A stretch of DNA of 64,000 nt from Dermacentor variabilis (lineage: Eukaryota; Arthropoda; Arachnida; Ixodida; Ixodidae). The DNA is taken from the NCBI RefSeq assembly GCF_050947875.1, contig NC_134571.1, positions 231,270,024 to 231,334,023 on the forward strand. The letters are read 5' to 3'. The position numbers and the translations under genes were made by a program. This document shows, one piece after another, positions 1 to 10,283 of this stretch (position 1 is its first letter; the number at the start of each line of letters is the position of its first letter). The notes under the pieces were generated by a model, which saw only the letters and a list, made by a program, of their open reading frames with translations, did no database searches and was not told the origin of the DNA.

Positions 1-75
1 CCGTGGTATCGGGTTTAGGTTTTCTAGAATGGCCCCCAGGGCGGCGCATAAACACGAATCGACGAACAATGAATG
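1..75 (+). repeat. Partial monomer at left edge, class N 3' end
   Basis: These 75 bases are the tail of a monomer, from the caccgtggt region onward. The gtttaggttttctagaatgg string, the gcggcgcataaacacgaat string and the ending caatgaatg match class N. In complete copies N directly precedes class A, as here. Confidence 0.85.
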
Positions 76-1889
76 ATGTTGTGCAGCCCCTGAGCAGTTA
101 GGAAAATTTTAGATCATTCCATCCAAACTCGGGAGCTGTTCGTATCACCAGTTTTAGTGCAAAATAGAAATGTTGGAATCGGTCATGTGCTAGCTGTACC
201 ACCACGGCCAACGAATAGTCGTATGCACCGTGGTATCTGGTTTATATATTGTAGAATGGACCCCAGGGCGACGCATAAACACGAGGCGGCGAAGAATGAG
301 TCATGTTGTGCAGCGCCTGTGCAGCCAGGAAAATTTTAGATCATTCCATCCAAACTCGGGAGCTGTTCGTATCACCAGTTTTAGTGCAAAATAGAAATGT
401 TGGAATCGGTCGTACGCTAGCTGTACCACCACGGCCAACGAATAGTCGGATGCACCGTGGTATCGGGTTTATGTTTTGTGGTATGGCCCCCAGGGCGACG
501 CATAAATACGAGTCGACGAACAATGAATAATGTTGTGCAGCGCCTGTGGAGCCAGGAAAATTTTAGATCATTCCATCCAAACTCGGGAGCTGTTCGTATC
601 ACCAGTTTTAGTGGAAAAGAGAAATGTTGGAATCGGTTGTGCGCTAGCTGTACCACCACAGTCAACGAATTGTCTGATGCACTGTGGTATCGGGTTTTTG
701 TTTTGTAGAATGGCCCCCAGGGTGACGCATAAACACGAGTCGGTAAAGAATGAGTCATTATGTGCAGCGCCTCTGCCAGCAGGAAAATTTTAAATCATTG
801 CATCCAAACTGTGGAGCTGTTCGTATCACCAGTTTTAGTGCAAAAGAGAAATGTTGGAATCACTCGTGCGCAAGCGGTACCACAACGGCCAACGAATAGT
901 CGGATGCACCGTGGTGTCGGGTTGATGTTTTGTAGAATGGCCCCCAGGGCGACGCATAAACACGAATCGACGAACAATGAATAATGTTGTGCAGCGCCTG
1001 TGCAGCCAGGAAAATTTTAGATCATTCCATGAAAACTCGGGAGCTGTTCGTATCACCAGTTTTAGTGCAAAATAGAAATCTTGGAATCGGTCGTGCGCTA
1101 GCTGTACCACTACGGCCAACGAATAGTCATATGCACCGTGGTATCGGGTATATATATTGTAGAATGGCCCTCAGGGCGACGCATAAACACGAGGCGGCGA
1201 AGAATGACTCATGTTGCGCAGCGCCTGTGCAGCCAGGAAAATTTTAGATCATTCCATCCAAACTCGGGAGCTGTTCGTATCACCAGTTTTAGTGCAAAAC
1301 AGAAATGTTGGAATCGGTCGTGCGCTAGCTGTACCACCACGGCCAACGAATAGTCGGATGCACCGTGGTATCGGTTTTATGTTTTGTGGTATGGCCCCCA
1401 GGGCGACGCATAAATACGAGTCGACGAATAATGCATAATGTTGTGCAGCGCCTGTGCAGCCAGGAAAATTTTAGATCATTCCATCCAAACTCGGGAGCTG
1501 CTCGTATCACCAGTTTTAGTGCAAAAGAGAAATGTTGGAATCGGTCGTGCGCTAGCTGTACCACCACGGCCAACGAATAGTCGTATGCACCGTGGTATCT
1601 GGTTTATATTGTAGAATGGACCCCAGGGCGACGCATAAATACGAGTCGACGAGCAATGAATAATGTTGTGCAGCGCCTCAGCAGCCAGGAAGATTTTAGA
1701 TCATGCAATCCAAACGCGGGAGCTGTTCGTATCACCAGTTTTAGTGCAAAAGAGAAATGTTGGAATCGGCCGTGCGCTAGCTGTGCCATTACGGCCAACG
1801 AATAGTCGGATGCACCGTGGTATCGGGTTTAGGTTTTCTAGAATGGCCCCCATGGCGGCGCATAAACACGAATCGACGAACAATGAATA
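76..1889 (+). repeat. HOR block 1: A B C D E F G H
   Basis: Eight monomers start at 76, 303, 530, 757, 984, 1211, 1438 and 1663. G is the 225-bp form. The B-to-H part is the left copy of a 1,587-bp tandem duplication. It shares three rare variants with the next block: t at 1375 in F, g at 1716 and t at 1789 in H. Other F and H copies in the window lack them. Confidence 0.85.
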
Positions 1890-2116
1890 ATGTTGTGCAG
1901 CCCCTGAGCTGTCAGGAAAATTTTAGATCATTCCATCCAAACTCGGGAGCTGCTCATATCACCAGTTTTAGTGCAAAATAGAAATGTTGGAATCGGTCGT
2001 ACGCTAGCTGTACCACCACGGCCAACGAATAGTCGGATGCACCGTGGTATCGGGTTTATGTTTTGTGGTATGGCCCCCAGGGCGACGCATAAATACGAGT
2101 CGACGAACAATGAATA
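1890..2116 (+). repeat. I/B chimeric monomer (junction of 1,587-bp duplication)
   Basis: The class I start (cagcccctgag, ctgctcatatc) passes to a consensus/B middle (gcaaaatag, gtcgtacgc) between about 1957 and 1978. A private t at 1910 (gagctgtcagg). Found once only. Confidence 0.84.
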
Positions 2117-3476
2117 ATGTTGTGCAGCGCCTGTGGAGCCAGGAAAATTTTAGATCATTCCATCCAAACTCGGGAGCTGTTCGTATCACCAGTTTTAGTG
2201 GAAAAGAGAAATGTTGGAATCGGTTGTGCGCTAGCTGTACCACCACAGTCAACGAATTGTCTGATGCACTGTGGTATCGGGTTTTTGTTTTGTAGAATGG
2301 CCCCCAGGGTGACGCATAAACACGAGTCGGTAAAGAATGAGTCATTATGTGCAGCGCCTCTGCCAGCAGGAAAATTTTAAATCATTGCATCCAAACTGTG
2401 GAGCTGTTCGTATCACCAGTTTTAGTGCAAAAGAGAAATGTTGGAATCACTCGTGCGCAAGCGGTACCACAACGGCCAACGAATAGTCGGATGCACCGTG
2501 GTGTCGGGTTGATGTTTTGTAGAATGGCCCCCAGGGCGACGCATAAACACGAATCGACGAACAATGAATAATGTTGTGCAGCGCCTGTGCAGCCAGGAAA
2601 ATTTTAGATCATTCCATGAAAACTCGGGAGCTGTTCGTATCACCAGTTTTAGTGCAAAATAGAAATCTTGGAATCGGTCGTGCGCTAGCTGTACCACTAC
2701 GGCCAACGAATAGTCATATGCACCGTGGTATCGGGTATATATATTGTAGAATGGCCCTCAGGGCGACGCATAAACACGAGGCGGCGAAGAATGACTCATG
2801 TTGCGCAGCGCCTGTGCAGCCAGGAAAATTTTAGATCATTCCATCCAAACTCGGGAGCTGTTCGTATCACCAGTTTTAGTGCAAAACAGAAATGTTGGAA
2901 TCGGTCGTGCGCTAGCTGTACCACCACGGCCAACGAATAGTCGGATGCACCGTGGTATCGGTTTTATGTTTTGTGGTATGGCCCCCAGGGCGACGCATAA
3001 ATACGAGTCGACGAATAATGCATAATGTTGTGCAGCGCCTGTGCAGCCAGGAAAATTTTAGATCATTCCATCCAAACTCGGGAGCTGCTCGTATCACCAG
3101 TTTTAGTGCAAAAGAGAAATGTTGGAATCGGTCGTGCGCTAGCTGTACCACCACGGCCAACGAATAGTCGTATGCACCGTGGTATCTGGTTTATATTGTA
3201 GAATGGACCCCAGGGCGACGCATAAATACGAGTCGACGAGCAATGAATAATGTTGTGCAGCGCCTCAGCAGCCAGGAAGATTTTAGATCATGCAATCCAA
3301 ACGCGGGAGCTGTTCGTATCACCAGTTTTAGTGCAAAAGAGAAATGTTGGAATCGGCCGTGCGCTAGCTGTGCCATTACGGCCAACGAATAGTCGGATGC
3401 ACCGTGGTATCGGGTTTAGGTTTTCTAGAATGGCCCCCATGGCGGCGCATAAACACGAATCGACGAACAATGAATA
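1890..3476 (+). repeat. HOR block 2: I/B C D E F G H (1,587-bp tandem copy)
   Basis: Seven monomers, starts at 1890, 2117, 2344, 2571, 2798, 3025 and 3250. The first is a chimera: its left part is class I (cagcccctgag, ctgctcatatc) and its right part is class B (gtcgtacgc). The rest repeats block 1 at an offset of 1,587 bases, including its rare variants at 2962, 3303 and 3376. Both copies look almost identical, so this is a young duplication. Confidence 0.88.
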
Positions 3477-4611
3477 ATGTTGTGCAGCCCCTGAGCAGTC
3501 AGGAAAATTTTAGATCATTCCATCCAAACTCGGGAGCTGCTCATATCACCAGTTTTAGTGCAAAAGAGAAATGTTGGAATCGGCCGTGCGCTAGCTGTGC
3601 CACAACGGCACACGAATAGTCGGATGCACCGTGGTATCGGGTTTAGGTTTTCTAGAATGGCGCCCAGGGCGGCGCATAAACACGAATCGACGAACAATGA
3701 ATAATGTTGTGCAGCCCCTGAGCAGTCAGGAAAATTTTAGATCATTCCATCGAAACTCGGGAGCTGTTCGTATCACCAGTTTTAGTGCAAAATAGAAATG
3801 TTGGAATCGGTCGTGCGCTAGCTGTACCACCACGGCCAACGAATAGTCGGATGCACCGTGGTATCGGGTTTATGTTTTCTAGAATGGCGCCCAGGGCGGC
3901 GCATAAACACGAATCGACGAACAATGAATAATGTTGTGCAGCCCCTGAGCAGTCAGGAAAATTTTAGATCATTCCATCCAAGCTCGGGAGCTGTTCGTAT
4001 CACCAGTTTTAGTGCAAAATAGAAATGTTGGAATCGGTCGTGCGCTGGCTGTACCACCACGGCCAACGAATAGTCGGATGCACCGTGGTATCGGGTTTAT
4101 GTTTTGTGGTATGGCCCCCAGAGCGACGCATAAATACGAGTCGACGAACAATGAATAATGTTGTGCCGCGCCTGTGCAGCCAGGAAAATTTTAGATCATT
4201 CCATCCAAACTCGGGAGCTGCTCGTATCACCAGTTTTAGTGGAAAAGAGAAATGTTGGAATCGGTCGTGCGATAGCTGTACCACCACGGCTAACGAATAG
4301 TCGTATGCACCGTGGTATCGGGTTTGTGTTTTATAGAATGGCCCCCAGGGCGACGCATAAACACGAATCGATGAACAATGAATAATGTTGTGTAGCGCCT
4401 GTGCGGCCAGGAAAATTTTAGATCATTCCATGAAAACTCGGGAGCTGTTCGTATCACCAGTTTTAGTGCAAAATAGAAATGTTGGAATCGGTCGTGCGCT
4501 AGCTGTACCACCACGGCCAACGAATAGTCGTATGCACCGTGGTATCGGGTATATATATTGTAGAATGGCCCCCAGAGCGACGCATAAATACGAGTCGACG
4601 AACAATGAATA

Positions 4612-4838
4612 ATGTTGTGCAGCGCCTGTGCAGCCAGGAAAATTTTAGATCATTCCATCCAAACTCGGGAGCTGCTCGTATCACCAGTTTTAGTGGAAAA
4701 GAGAAATGTTGGAATCGGTCGTGCGATAGCTGTACCACCACGGCTAACGAATAGTCGTATGCACCGTGGTATCGGGTTTGTGTTTTATAGAATGGCCCCC
4801 AGGGCGACCCAGAAACACGAGTCGACGAACAATGAATA
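4612..4838 (+). repeat. Monomer class L' exemplar (227 bp)
   Basis: L with the consensus gttgtgcagcgcc start, tatcgggtttgtg and the rare gcgacccagaaacacg. Its only close match in the window is at 63605. Confidence 0.82.
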
Positions 4839-5065
4839 ATGTTGTGCAGCGCCTCAGCAGCCAGGAAAATTTTAGATCATGCAATCCAAACTCGCGAGCT
4901 GTTCGTATCACCAGTTTTAGTGCAAAAGAGAAATGTTGGAATCGGCCGTGCGCTAGCTGTGCCACCACGGCCAACGAATAGTCGGATGCACCGTGGTATC
5001 GGGTTTAGGTTTTCTAGAATGGCCCCCAGGGCGGCGCATAAACACGAATCGACGAACAATGAATA
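4839..5065 (+). repeat. Monomer class M exemplar (227 bp)
   Basis: Marked by cctcagcagccaggaaaatt, catgcaatcc, actcgcgagc, ggccgtgcg, gtgccaccacgg, gtttaggttttctag and cccccagggcgg. Elsewhere M is mostly found as the left part of M/C or M/P chimeras. Confidence 0.83.
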
Positions 5066-5291
5066 ATGTTGTGCAGATCTGAGCAGTTAGGAAAATTTTA
5101 GATCATTCCATCCAAACTCGGGAGCTGTTCGTATCACCAGTTTTAGTGCAAAATAGAAATGTTGGAATCGGTCATGTGCTAGCTGTACCACCACGGCCAA
5201 CGAATAGTCGTATGCACCGTGGTATCTGGTTTATATATTGTAGAATGGACCCCAGGGCGACGCATAAACACGAGGCGGCGAAGAATGAGTC
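5066..5291 (+). repeat. Monomer class A226 exemplar (226 bp)
   Basis: Class A with gcagatctgagc where A has gcagcccctgagc: one base is lost and a BglII-type AGATCT site appears. Ten copies are present, at 5066, 37512, 40689, 43185, 46362, 51353, 54531, 58160, 60654 and 62243. Confidence 0.88.
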
Positions 5292-5518
5292 ATGTTGTGC
5301 AGCGCCTGTGCAGCCAGGAAAATTTTAGATCATTCCATCCAAACTCGGGAGCTGTTCGTATCACCAGTTTTAGTGCAAAATAGAAATGTTGGAATCGGTC
5401 GTGCGCTAGCTGTACCACCACGGCCAACGAATAGTCGGATGCACCGTGGTATCGGGTTTATGTTTTGTGGTATGGCCCCCAGGGCGACGCATAAATACGA
5501 GTCGAAGAACAATGAATA
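5292..5518 (+). repeat. Monomer class B' exemplar (227 bp)
   Basis: Like B but with gtcgtgcgctag and gagtcgaagaacaatg. It follows A226 here and at 60880 and 62469. The monomer at 58386 has its left part. Confidence 0.8.
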
Positions 5519-5745
5519 ATGTTGTGCAGCGCCTGTGGAGCCAGGAAAATTTTAGATCATTCCATCCAAACTCGGGAGCTGTTCGTATCACCAGTTTTAG
5601 TGGAAAAGAGAAATGTTGGAATCGGTTGTGCGCTAGCTGTACCACCACAGTCAACGAATAGTCTGATGCACTGTGGTATCGGGTTTTTGTTTTGTAGAAT
5701 GGCCCCCAGGGTGACGCATAAACACAAGTCGGTAAAGAATGAGTC
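5519..5745 (+). repeat. Monomer class C' exemplar (227 bp)
   Basis: Like C but with gaatagtctgatgc instead of gaattgtctgatgc. Copies at 61107 and 62696 have gtctcatgc. It is also the right part of the L/C', A/C' and B/C' chimeras. Confidence 0.82.
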
Positions 5746-5972
5746 ATTATGTGCAGCGCCTCTGCCAGCAGGAAAATTTTAAATCATTGCGTCCAAACTG
5801 TGGAGCTGTTCGTATCACCAGTTTTAGTGCAAAAGAGAAATGTTGGAATCACTCGTGCGCAAGCTGTACCACAACGGCCAACGAATAGTCGGATGCACCG
5901 TGGTGTCGGGTTGATGTTTTGTAGAATGGCCCCCAGGGCGACGCATAAACACGAATCGATGAACAATGAATA
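5746..5972 (+). repeat. Monomer class D' exemplar (227 bp)
   Basis: Like D but with attgcgtcc, gcaagctgtacc and the ending gaatcgatgaacaatg. Confidence 0.83.
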
Positions 5973-6199
5973 ATGTTGTGTAGCGCCTGTGCAGCCAGGA
6001 AAATTTTAGATCATTCCATCAAAACTCGGGAGCTGTTCGTATCACCAGTTTTAGTGCAAAATAGAAATGTTGGAATCGGTCGTGCGCTAGCTGTACCACC
6101 ACGGCCAACGAATATTCGTATGCACCGTGGTATCGGGTTTATATATTGTAGAATGGCCCCCAGGGCGACGCATAAACACGAGGCGGCGAAGAATGAGTC
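5973..6199 (+). repeat. Monomer class E' exemplar (227 bp)
   Basis: Marked by gttgtgtagcgcc, ccatcaaaactcgg, gaatattcgtatgc, gggtttatatattg and gcgaagaatgagtc. Confidence 0.83.
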
Positions 6200-6426
6200 A
6201 TGTTGTACAGCGCCTGTGCAGCCAGGAAAATTTTAGATCATTCCATCCAAACTCGGGAGCTGTTCGTATCACCAGTTTCAGTGCAAAATAGAAATGTTGG
6301 AATCGGTCGTGCGCTAGCTGTACCACCACGGCCAACGAATAGTCGGATGCACCGTGGTATCGGGTTTATGTTTTGTGGTATGGCCCCCAGGGCGACGCAT
6401 AAATTCGAGTCGACGAATAATGCATA
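6200..6426 (+). repeat. Monomer class F' exemplar (227 bp)
   Basis: Marked by accagtttcagtgc and the ending gaataatgcataa before N. This copy has private changes gttgtacagc and ataaattcgag. Confidence 0.81.
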
Positions 6427-6653
6427 AAGTTGTGCAGCGCCTGTGCAGCCAGGAAAATTTTAGATCATTCCATCCAAACTCGGGAGCTGCTCGTATCACC
6501 AGTTTTAGTGCAAAAGAGAAATGTTGGAATCGGCCGTGCGCTAGCTGTGCCACCACGGCCAACGAATAGTCGGATGCACCGTGGTATCGGGTTTAGGTTT
6601 TCTAGAATGGCCCCCAGGGCGGCGCATAAACACGAATCGACGAACAATGAATG
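6427..6653 (+). repeat. Monomer class N exemplar (227 bp)
   Basis: Starts aagttgtgcagc rather than atgttgtgcagc. The left half is G-like (ctgctcg, gcaaaagag) and the right half M-like (ggccgtgcg, gtgccaccacgg, gtttaggttttctag). It is probably an old G/M chimera that became a standard class. It ends most HOR units, directly before an A. Confidence 0.84.
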
Positions 6654-6880
6654 ATGTTGTGCAGCCCCTGAGCAGTTAGGAAAATTTTAGATCATTCCAT
6701 CCAAACTCGGGAGCTGTTCGTATCACCAGTTTTAGTGCAAAATAGAAATGTTGGAATCGGTCATGTGCTAGCTGTACCACCACGGCCAACGAATAGTCGT
6801 ATGCACCGTGGTATCTGGTTTATATATTGTAGAATGGACCCCAGGGCGACGCATAAACACGAGGCGGCGAAGAATGAGTC
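6654..6880 (+). repeat. Monomer class A exemplar (227 bp)
   Basis: Diagnostic positions: cagcccctgagcagttagg at the start, gtcatgtgctag in the middle, gtatctggtttatatattg, gaatggacccc, and the ending gaggcggcgaagaatgagtc. It follows N in nearly all copies. Confidence 0.85.
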
Positions 6881-7107
6881 ATGTTGTGCAGCGCCTGTGC
6901 AGCCAGGAAAATTTTAGATCATTCCATCCAAACTCGGGAGCTGTTCGTATCACCAGTTTTAGTGCAAAATAGAAATGTTGGAATCGGTCGTACGCTAGCT
7001 GTACCACCACGGCCAACGAATAGTCGGATGCACCGTGGTATCGGGTTTATGTTTTGTGGTATGGCCCCCAGGGCGACGCATAAATACGAGTCGACGAACA
7101 ATGAATA
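6881..7107 (+). repeat. Monomer class B exemplar (227 bp)
   Basis: Close to the overall consensus. It is marked by gtcgtacgctag, gtttatgttttgtggtatgg and the ending gagtcgacgaacaatgaata. Confidence 0.83.
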
Positions 7108-7334
7108 ATGTTGTGCAGCGCCTGTGGAGCCAGGAAAATTTTAGATCATTCCATCCAAACTCGGGAGCTGTTCGTATCACCAGTTTTAGTGGAAAAGAGA
7201 AATGTTGGAATCGGTTGTGCGCTAGCTGTACCACCACAGTCAACGAATTGTCTGATGCACTGTGGTATCGGGTTTTTGTTTTGTAGAATGGCCCCCAGGG
7301 TGACGCATAAACACGAGTCGGTAAAGAATGAGTC
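7108..7334 (+). repeat. Monomer class C exemplar (227 bp)
   Basis: One of the most divergent classes: cctgtggagcc, gtggaaaagag, ggttgtgcgc, cacagtcaacgaattgtctg, gtttttgttttgtag, gggtgacgc and gtcggtaaagaatgag. The ggttgtg and cacagtc changes fall on opposite arms of the possible hairpin described in the findings. Confidence 0.87.
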
Positions 7335-7561
7335 ATTATGTGCAGCGCCTCTGCCAGCAGGAAAATTTTAAATCATTGCATCCAAACTGTGGAGCTGTTC
7401 GTATCACCAGTTTTAGTGCAAAAGAGAAATGTTGGAATCACTCGTGCGCAAGCGGTACCACAACGGCCAACGAATAGTCGGATGCACCGTGGTGTCGGGT
7501 TGATGTTTTGTAGAATGGCCCCCAGGGCGACGCATAAACACGAATCGACGAACAATGAATA
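7335..7561 (+). repeat. Monomer class D exemplar (227 bp)
   Basis: Divergent class: attatgtgcag start, cctctgccagcagg, ttttaaatcattgcatcc, aactgtgg, cactcgtgcgcaagcggtac, and gtgtcgggttgatg. The hairpin arms are disrupted in this class. Confidence 0.87.
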
Positions 7562-7788
7562 ATGTTGTGCAGCGCCTGTGCAGCCAGGAAAATTTTAGAT
7601 CATTCCATGAAAACTCGGGAGCTGTTCGTATCACCAGTTTTAGTGCAAAATAGAAATCTTGGAATCGGTCGTGCGCTAGCTGTACCACTACGGCCAACGA
7701 ATAGTCATATGCACCGTGGTATCGGGTATATATATTGTAGAATGGCCCTCAGGGCGACGCATAAACACGAGGCGGCGAAGAATGACTC
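7562..7788 (+). repeat. Monomer class E exemplar (227 bp)
   Basis: Marked by ccatgaaaactcgg, gaaatcttgg, ccactacgg, tagtcatatgc, ggtatatatattg, ggccctcagg and the ending gcgaagaatgactc. In blocks 12-15 E has gaaatgttgg instead of gaaatcttgg. Confidence 0.86.
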
Positions 7789-8015
7789 ATGTTGCGCAGC
7801 GCCTGTGCAGCCAGGAAAATTTTAGATCATTCCATCCAAACTCGGGAGCTGTTCGTATCACCAGATTTAGTGCAAAACAGAAATGTTGGAATCGGTCGTG
7901 CGCTAGCTGTACCACCACGGCCAACGAATAGTCGGATGCACCGTGGTATCGGGTTTATGTTTTGTGGTATGGCCCCCAGGGCGACGCATAAATACGAGTC
8001 GACGAATAATGCATA
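7789..8015 (+). repeat. Monomer class F exemplar (227 bp)
   Basis: Marked by atgttgcgcagc, gcaaaacag and the ending gacgaataatgcata. This copy carries a private a at 7865. Confidence 0.84.
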
Positions 8016-8240
8016 ATGTTGTGCAGCGCCTGTGCAGCCAGGAAAATTTTAGATCATTCCATCCAAACTCGGGAGCTGCTCGTATCACCAGTTTTAGTGC
8101 AAAAGAGAAATGTTGGAATCGGTCGTGCGCTAGCTGTACCACCACGGCCAACGAATAGTCGTATGCACCGTGGTATCTGGTTTATATTGTAGAATGGACC
8201 CCAGGGCGACGCATAAATACGAGTCGACGAGCAATGAATA
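8016..8240 (+). repeat. Monomer class G exemplar (225 bp)
   Basis: Two bases shorter than consensus because of ggtttatattg where related classes have ggtttatatattg. Also ctgctcg, gcaaaagag, gaatggacccc and gagtcgacgagcaatg. All twelve 225-bp monomers in the window are this class. Confidence 0.87.
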
Positions 8241-8467
8241 ATGTTGTGCAGCGCCTCAGCAGCCAGGAAGATTTTAGATCATGCAATCCAAACTCGGGAG
8301 CTGTTCGTATCACCAGTTTTAGTGCAAAAGAGAAATGTTGGAATCGGCCGTGCGCTAGCTGTGCCACTACGGCCAACGAATAGTCGGATGCACCGTGGTA
8401 TCGGGTTTAGGTTTTCTAGAATGGCCCCCATGGCGGCGCATAAACACGAATCGACGAACAATGAATA
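8241..8467 (+). repeat. Monomer class H exemplar (227 bp)
   Basis: Marked by cctcagcagccaggaagatt, catgcaatcc, ggccgtgcg, gtgccactacgg, gtttaggttttctag and cccccatggcgg. Confidence 0.85.
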
Positions 8468-8694
8468 ATGTTGTGCAGCCCCTGAGCAGTCAGGAAAATT
8501 TTAGATCATTCCATCCAAACTCGGGAGCTGCTCATATCACCAGTTTTAGTGCAAAAGAGAAATGTTGGAATCGGCCGTGCGCTAGCTGTGCCACAACGGC
8601 ACACGAATAGTCGGATGCACCGTGGTATCGGGTTTAGGTTTTCTAGAATGGCGCCCAGGGCGGCGCATAAACACGAATCGACGAACAATGAATA
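8468..8694 (+). repeat. Monomer class I exemplar (227 bp)
   Basis: Marked by cagcccctgagcagtcagg, ctgctcatatc, ggccgtgcg, ccacaacggcacacg, gtttaggttttctag and gaatggcgccc. Confidence 0.85.
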
Positions 8695-8921
8695 ATGTTG
8701 TGCAGCCCCTGAGCAGTCAGGAAAATTTTAGATCATTCCATCGAAACTCGGGAGCTGTTCGTATCACCAGTTTTAGTGCAAAATAGAAATGTTGGAATCG
8801 GTCGTGCGCTAGCTGTACCACCACGGCCAACGAATAGTCGGATGCACCGTGGTATCGGGTTTATGTTTTCTAGAATGGCGCCCAGGGCGGCGCATAAACA
8901 CGAATCGACGAACAATGAATA
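8695..8921 (+). repeat. Monomer class J exemplar (227 bp)
   Basis: Marked by ccatcgaaactcgg, the consensus gtcgtgcgctag, gtttatgttttctag and gaatggcgccc. A sub-variant with cacggatcg occurs in super-units Y and Z only. Confidence 0.84.
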
Positions 8922-9148
8922 ATGTTGTGCAGCCCCTGAGCAGTCAGGAAAATTTTAGATCATTCCATCCAAGCTCGGGAGCTGTTCGTATCACCAGTTT
9001 TAGTGCAAAATAGAAATGTTGGAATCGGTCGTGCGCTGGCTGTACCACCACGGCCAACGAATAGTCGGATGCACCGTGGTATCGGGTTTATGTTTTGTGG
9101 TATGGCCCCCAGAGCGACGCATAAATACGAGTCGACGAACAATGAATA
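8922..9148 (+). repeat. Monomer class K exemplar (227 bp)
   Basis: Marked by ccatccaagctcgg, gtgcgctggctg and cccagagcgacgc. It always precedes an L-type start in unrearranged copies. Confidence 0.85.
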
Positions 9149-9375
9149 ATGTTGTGCCGCGCCTGTGCAGCCAGGAAAATTTTAGATCATTCCATCCAAA
9201 CTCGGGAGCTGCTCGTATCACCAGTTTTAGTGGAAAAGAGAAATGTTGGAATCGGTTGTGCGCTAGCTGTACCACCACAGTCAACGAATAGTCTGATGCA
9301 CTGTGGTATCGGGTTTTTGTTTTGTAGAATGGCCCCCAGGGTGACGCATAAACACGAGTCGGTAAAGAATGGGTC
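9149..9375 (+). repeat. L/C' chimeric monomer
   Basis: Begins gttgtgccgcgcc and ctgctcg (L) and continues ggttgtgcgc and cacagtcaacg (C'). The switch lies between about 9210 and 9257. A sister copy at 23671 shares the rare g at 9372 and 23894. It opens the five-monomer unit inside super-unit X. Confidence 0.84.
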
Positions 9376-10283
9376 ATTATGTGCAGCGCCTCTGCCAGCA
9401 GGAAAATTTTAAATCATTGCGTCCAAACTGTGGAGCTGTTCGTATCACCAGTTTTAGTGCAAAAGAGAAATGTTGGAATCACTCGTGCGCAAGCTGTACC
9501 ACAACGGCCAACGAATAGTCGGATGCACCGTGGTGTCGGGTTGATGTTTTGTAGAATGGCCCCCAGGGCGACGCATAAACACGAATCGATGAACAATGAA
9601 TAATGTTGTGTAGCGCCTGTGCAGCCAGGAAAATTTTAGATCATTCCATCAAAACTCGGGAGCTGTTCGTATCACCAGTTTTAGTGCAAAATAGAAATGT
9701 TGGAATCGGTCGTGCGCTAGCTGTACCACCACGGCCAACGAATATTCGTATGCACCGTGGTATCGGGTTTATATATTGTAGAATGGCCCCCAGGGCGACG
9801 CATAAACACGAGGCGGCGAAGAATGAGTCATGTTGTGCAGCGCCTGTGCAGCCAGGAAAATTTTAGATCATTCCATCCAAACTCGGGAGCTGTTCGTATC
9901 ACCAGTTTCAGTGCAAAATAGAAATGTTGGAATCGGTCGTGCGCTAGCTGTACCACCACGGCCAACGAATAGTCGGATGCACCGTGGTATCGGGTTTATG
10001 TTTTGTGGTATGGCCCCCAGGGCGACGCATAAATACGAGTCGACGAATAATGCATAAAGTTGTGCAGCGCCTGTGCAGCCAGGAAAATTTTAGATCATTC
10101 CATCCAAACTCGGGAGCTGCTCGTATCACCAGTTTTAGTGCAAAAGAGAAATGTTGGAATCGGCCGTGCGCTAGCTGTGCCACCACGGCCAACGAATAGT
10201 CGGATGCACCGTGGTATCGGGTTTAGGTTTTCTAGAATGGCCCCCAGGGCGGCGCATAAACACGAATCGACGAACAATGAATG

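Larger units (their letters stand above)
3477..5065 (+). repeat. HOR block 3: I J K L/D' E2/K L' M
   Basis: Seven monomers totalling 1,589 bp, starts at 3477, 3704, 3931, 4158, 4385, 4612 and 4839. The monomer at 4158 begins as L (gccgcgcc, gcgatagc) but ends like D' (gaatcgatgaac). The one at 4385 begins as E2 (tgtgtagcgcc, catgaaaac) and ends as K (cccagagcgac). L' and M here reappear only at the far right edge of the window (63605 and 63832). Confidence 0.8.
5066..6653 (+). repeat. HOR block 4: A226 B' C' D' E' F' N heptamer
   Basis: Seven monomers, 1,588 bp, starts at 5066, 5292, 5519, 5746, 5973, 6200 and 6427. It is a class-by-class paralogue of A-B-C-D-E-F-G with its own diagnostic variants: gcagatctgag in A226, gtcgaagaac in B', gcgtccaaac in D', catcaaaac and gaatattcg in E', tttcagtgc in F'. 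This pairing suggests that a seven-monomer unit is the older HOR from which the larger units grew. Confidence 0.83.

Noticed and set aside
303..530. Recurring 60- to 113-aa open frames on both strands, for example a 75-aa frame starting at the monomer start
   Set aside because: They recur once per monomer in several frames at once, shift frame each unit because 227 is not a multiple of three, and overlap on both strands. There is no sign of synonymous-biased change, and chimeric breakpoints cut through them freely. They are by-products of a repeat with few stops.
6427..6440. Class N start with aag instead of atg as loss of a start codon
   Set aside because: This would matter only if the frame were a gene. 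The change is one of many class-specific substitutions and has no visible consequence.
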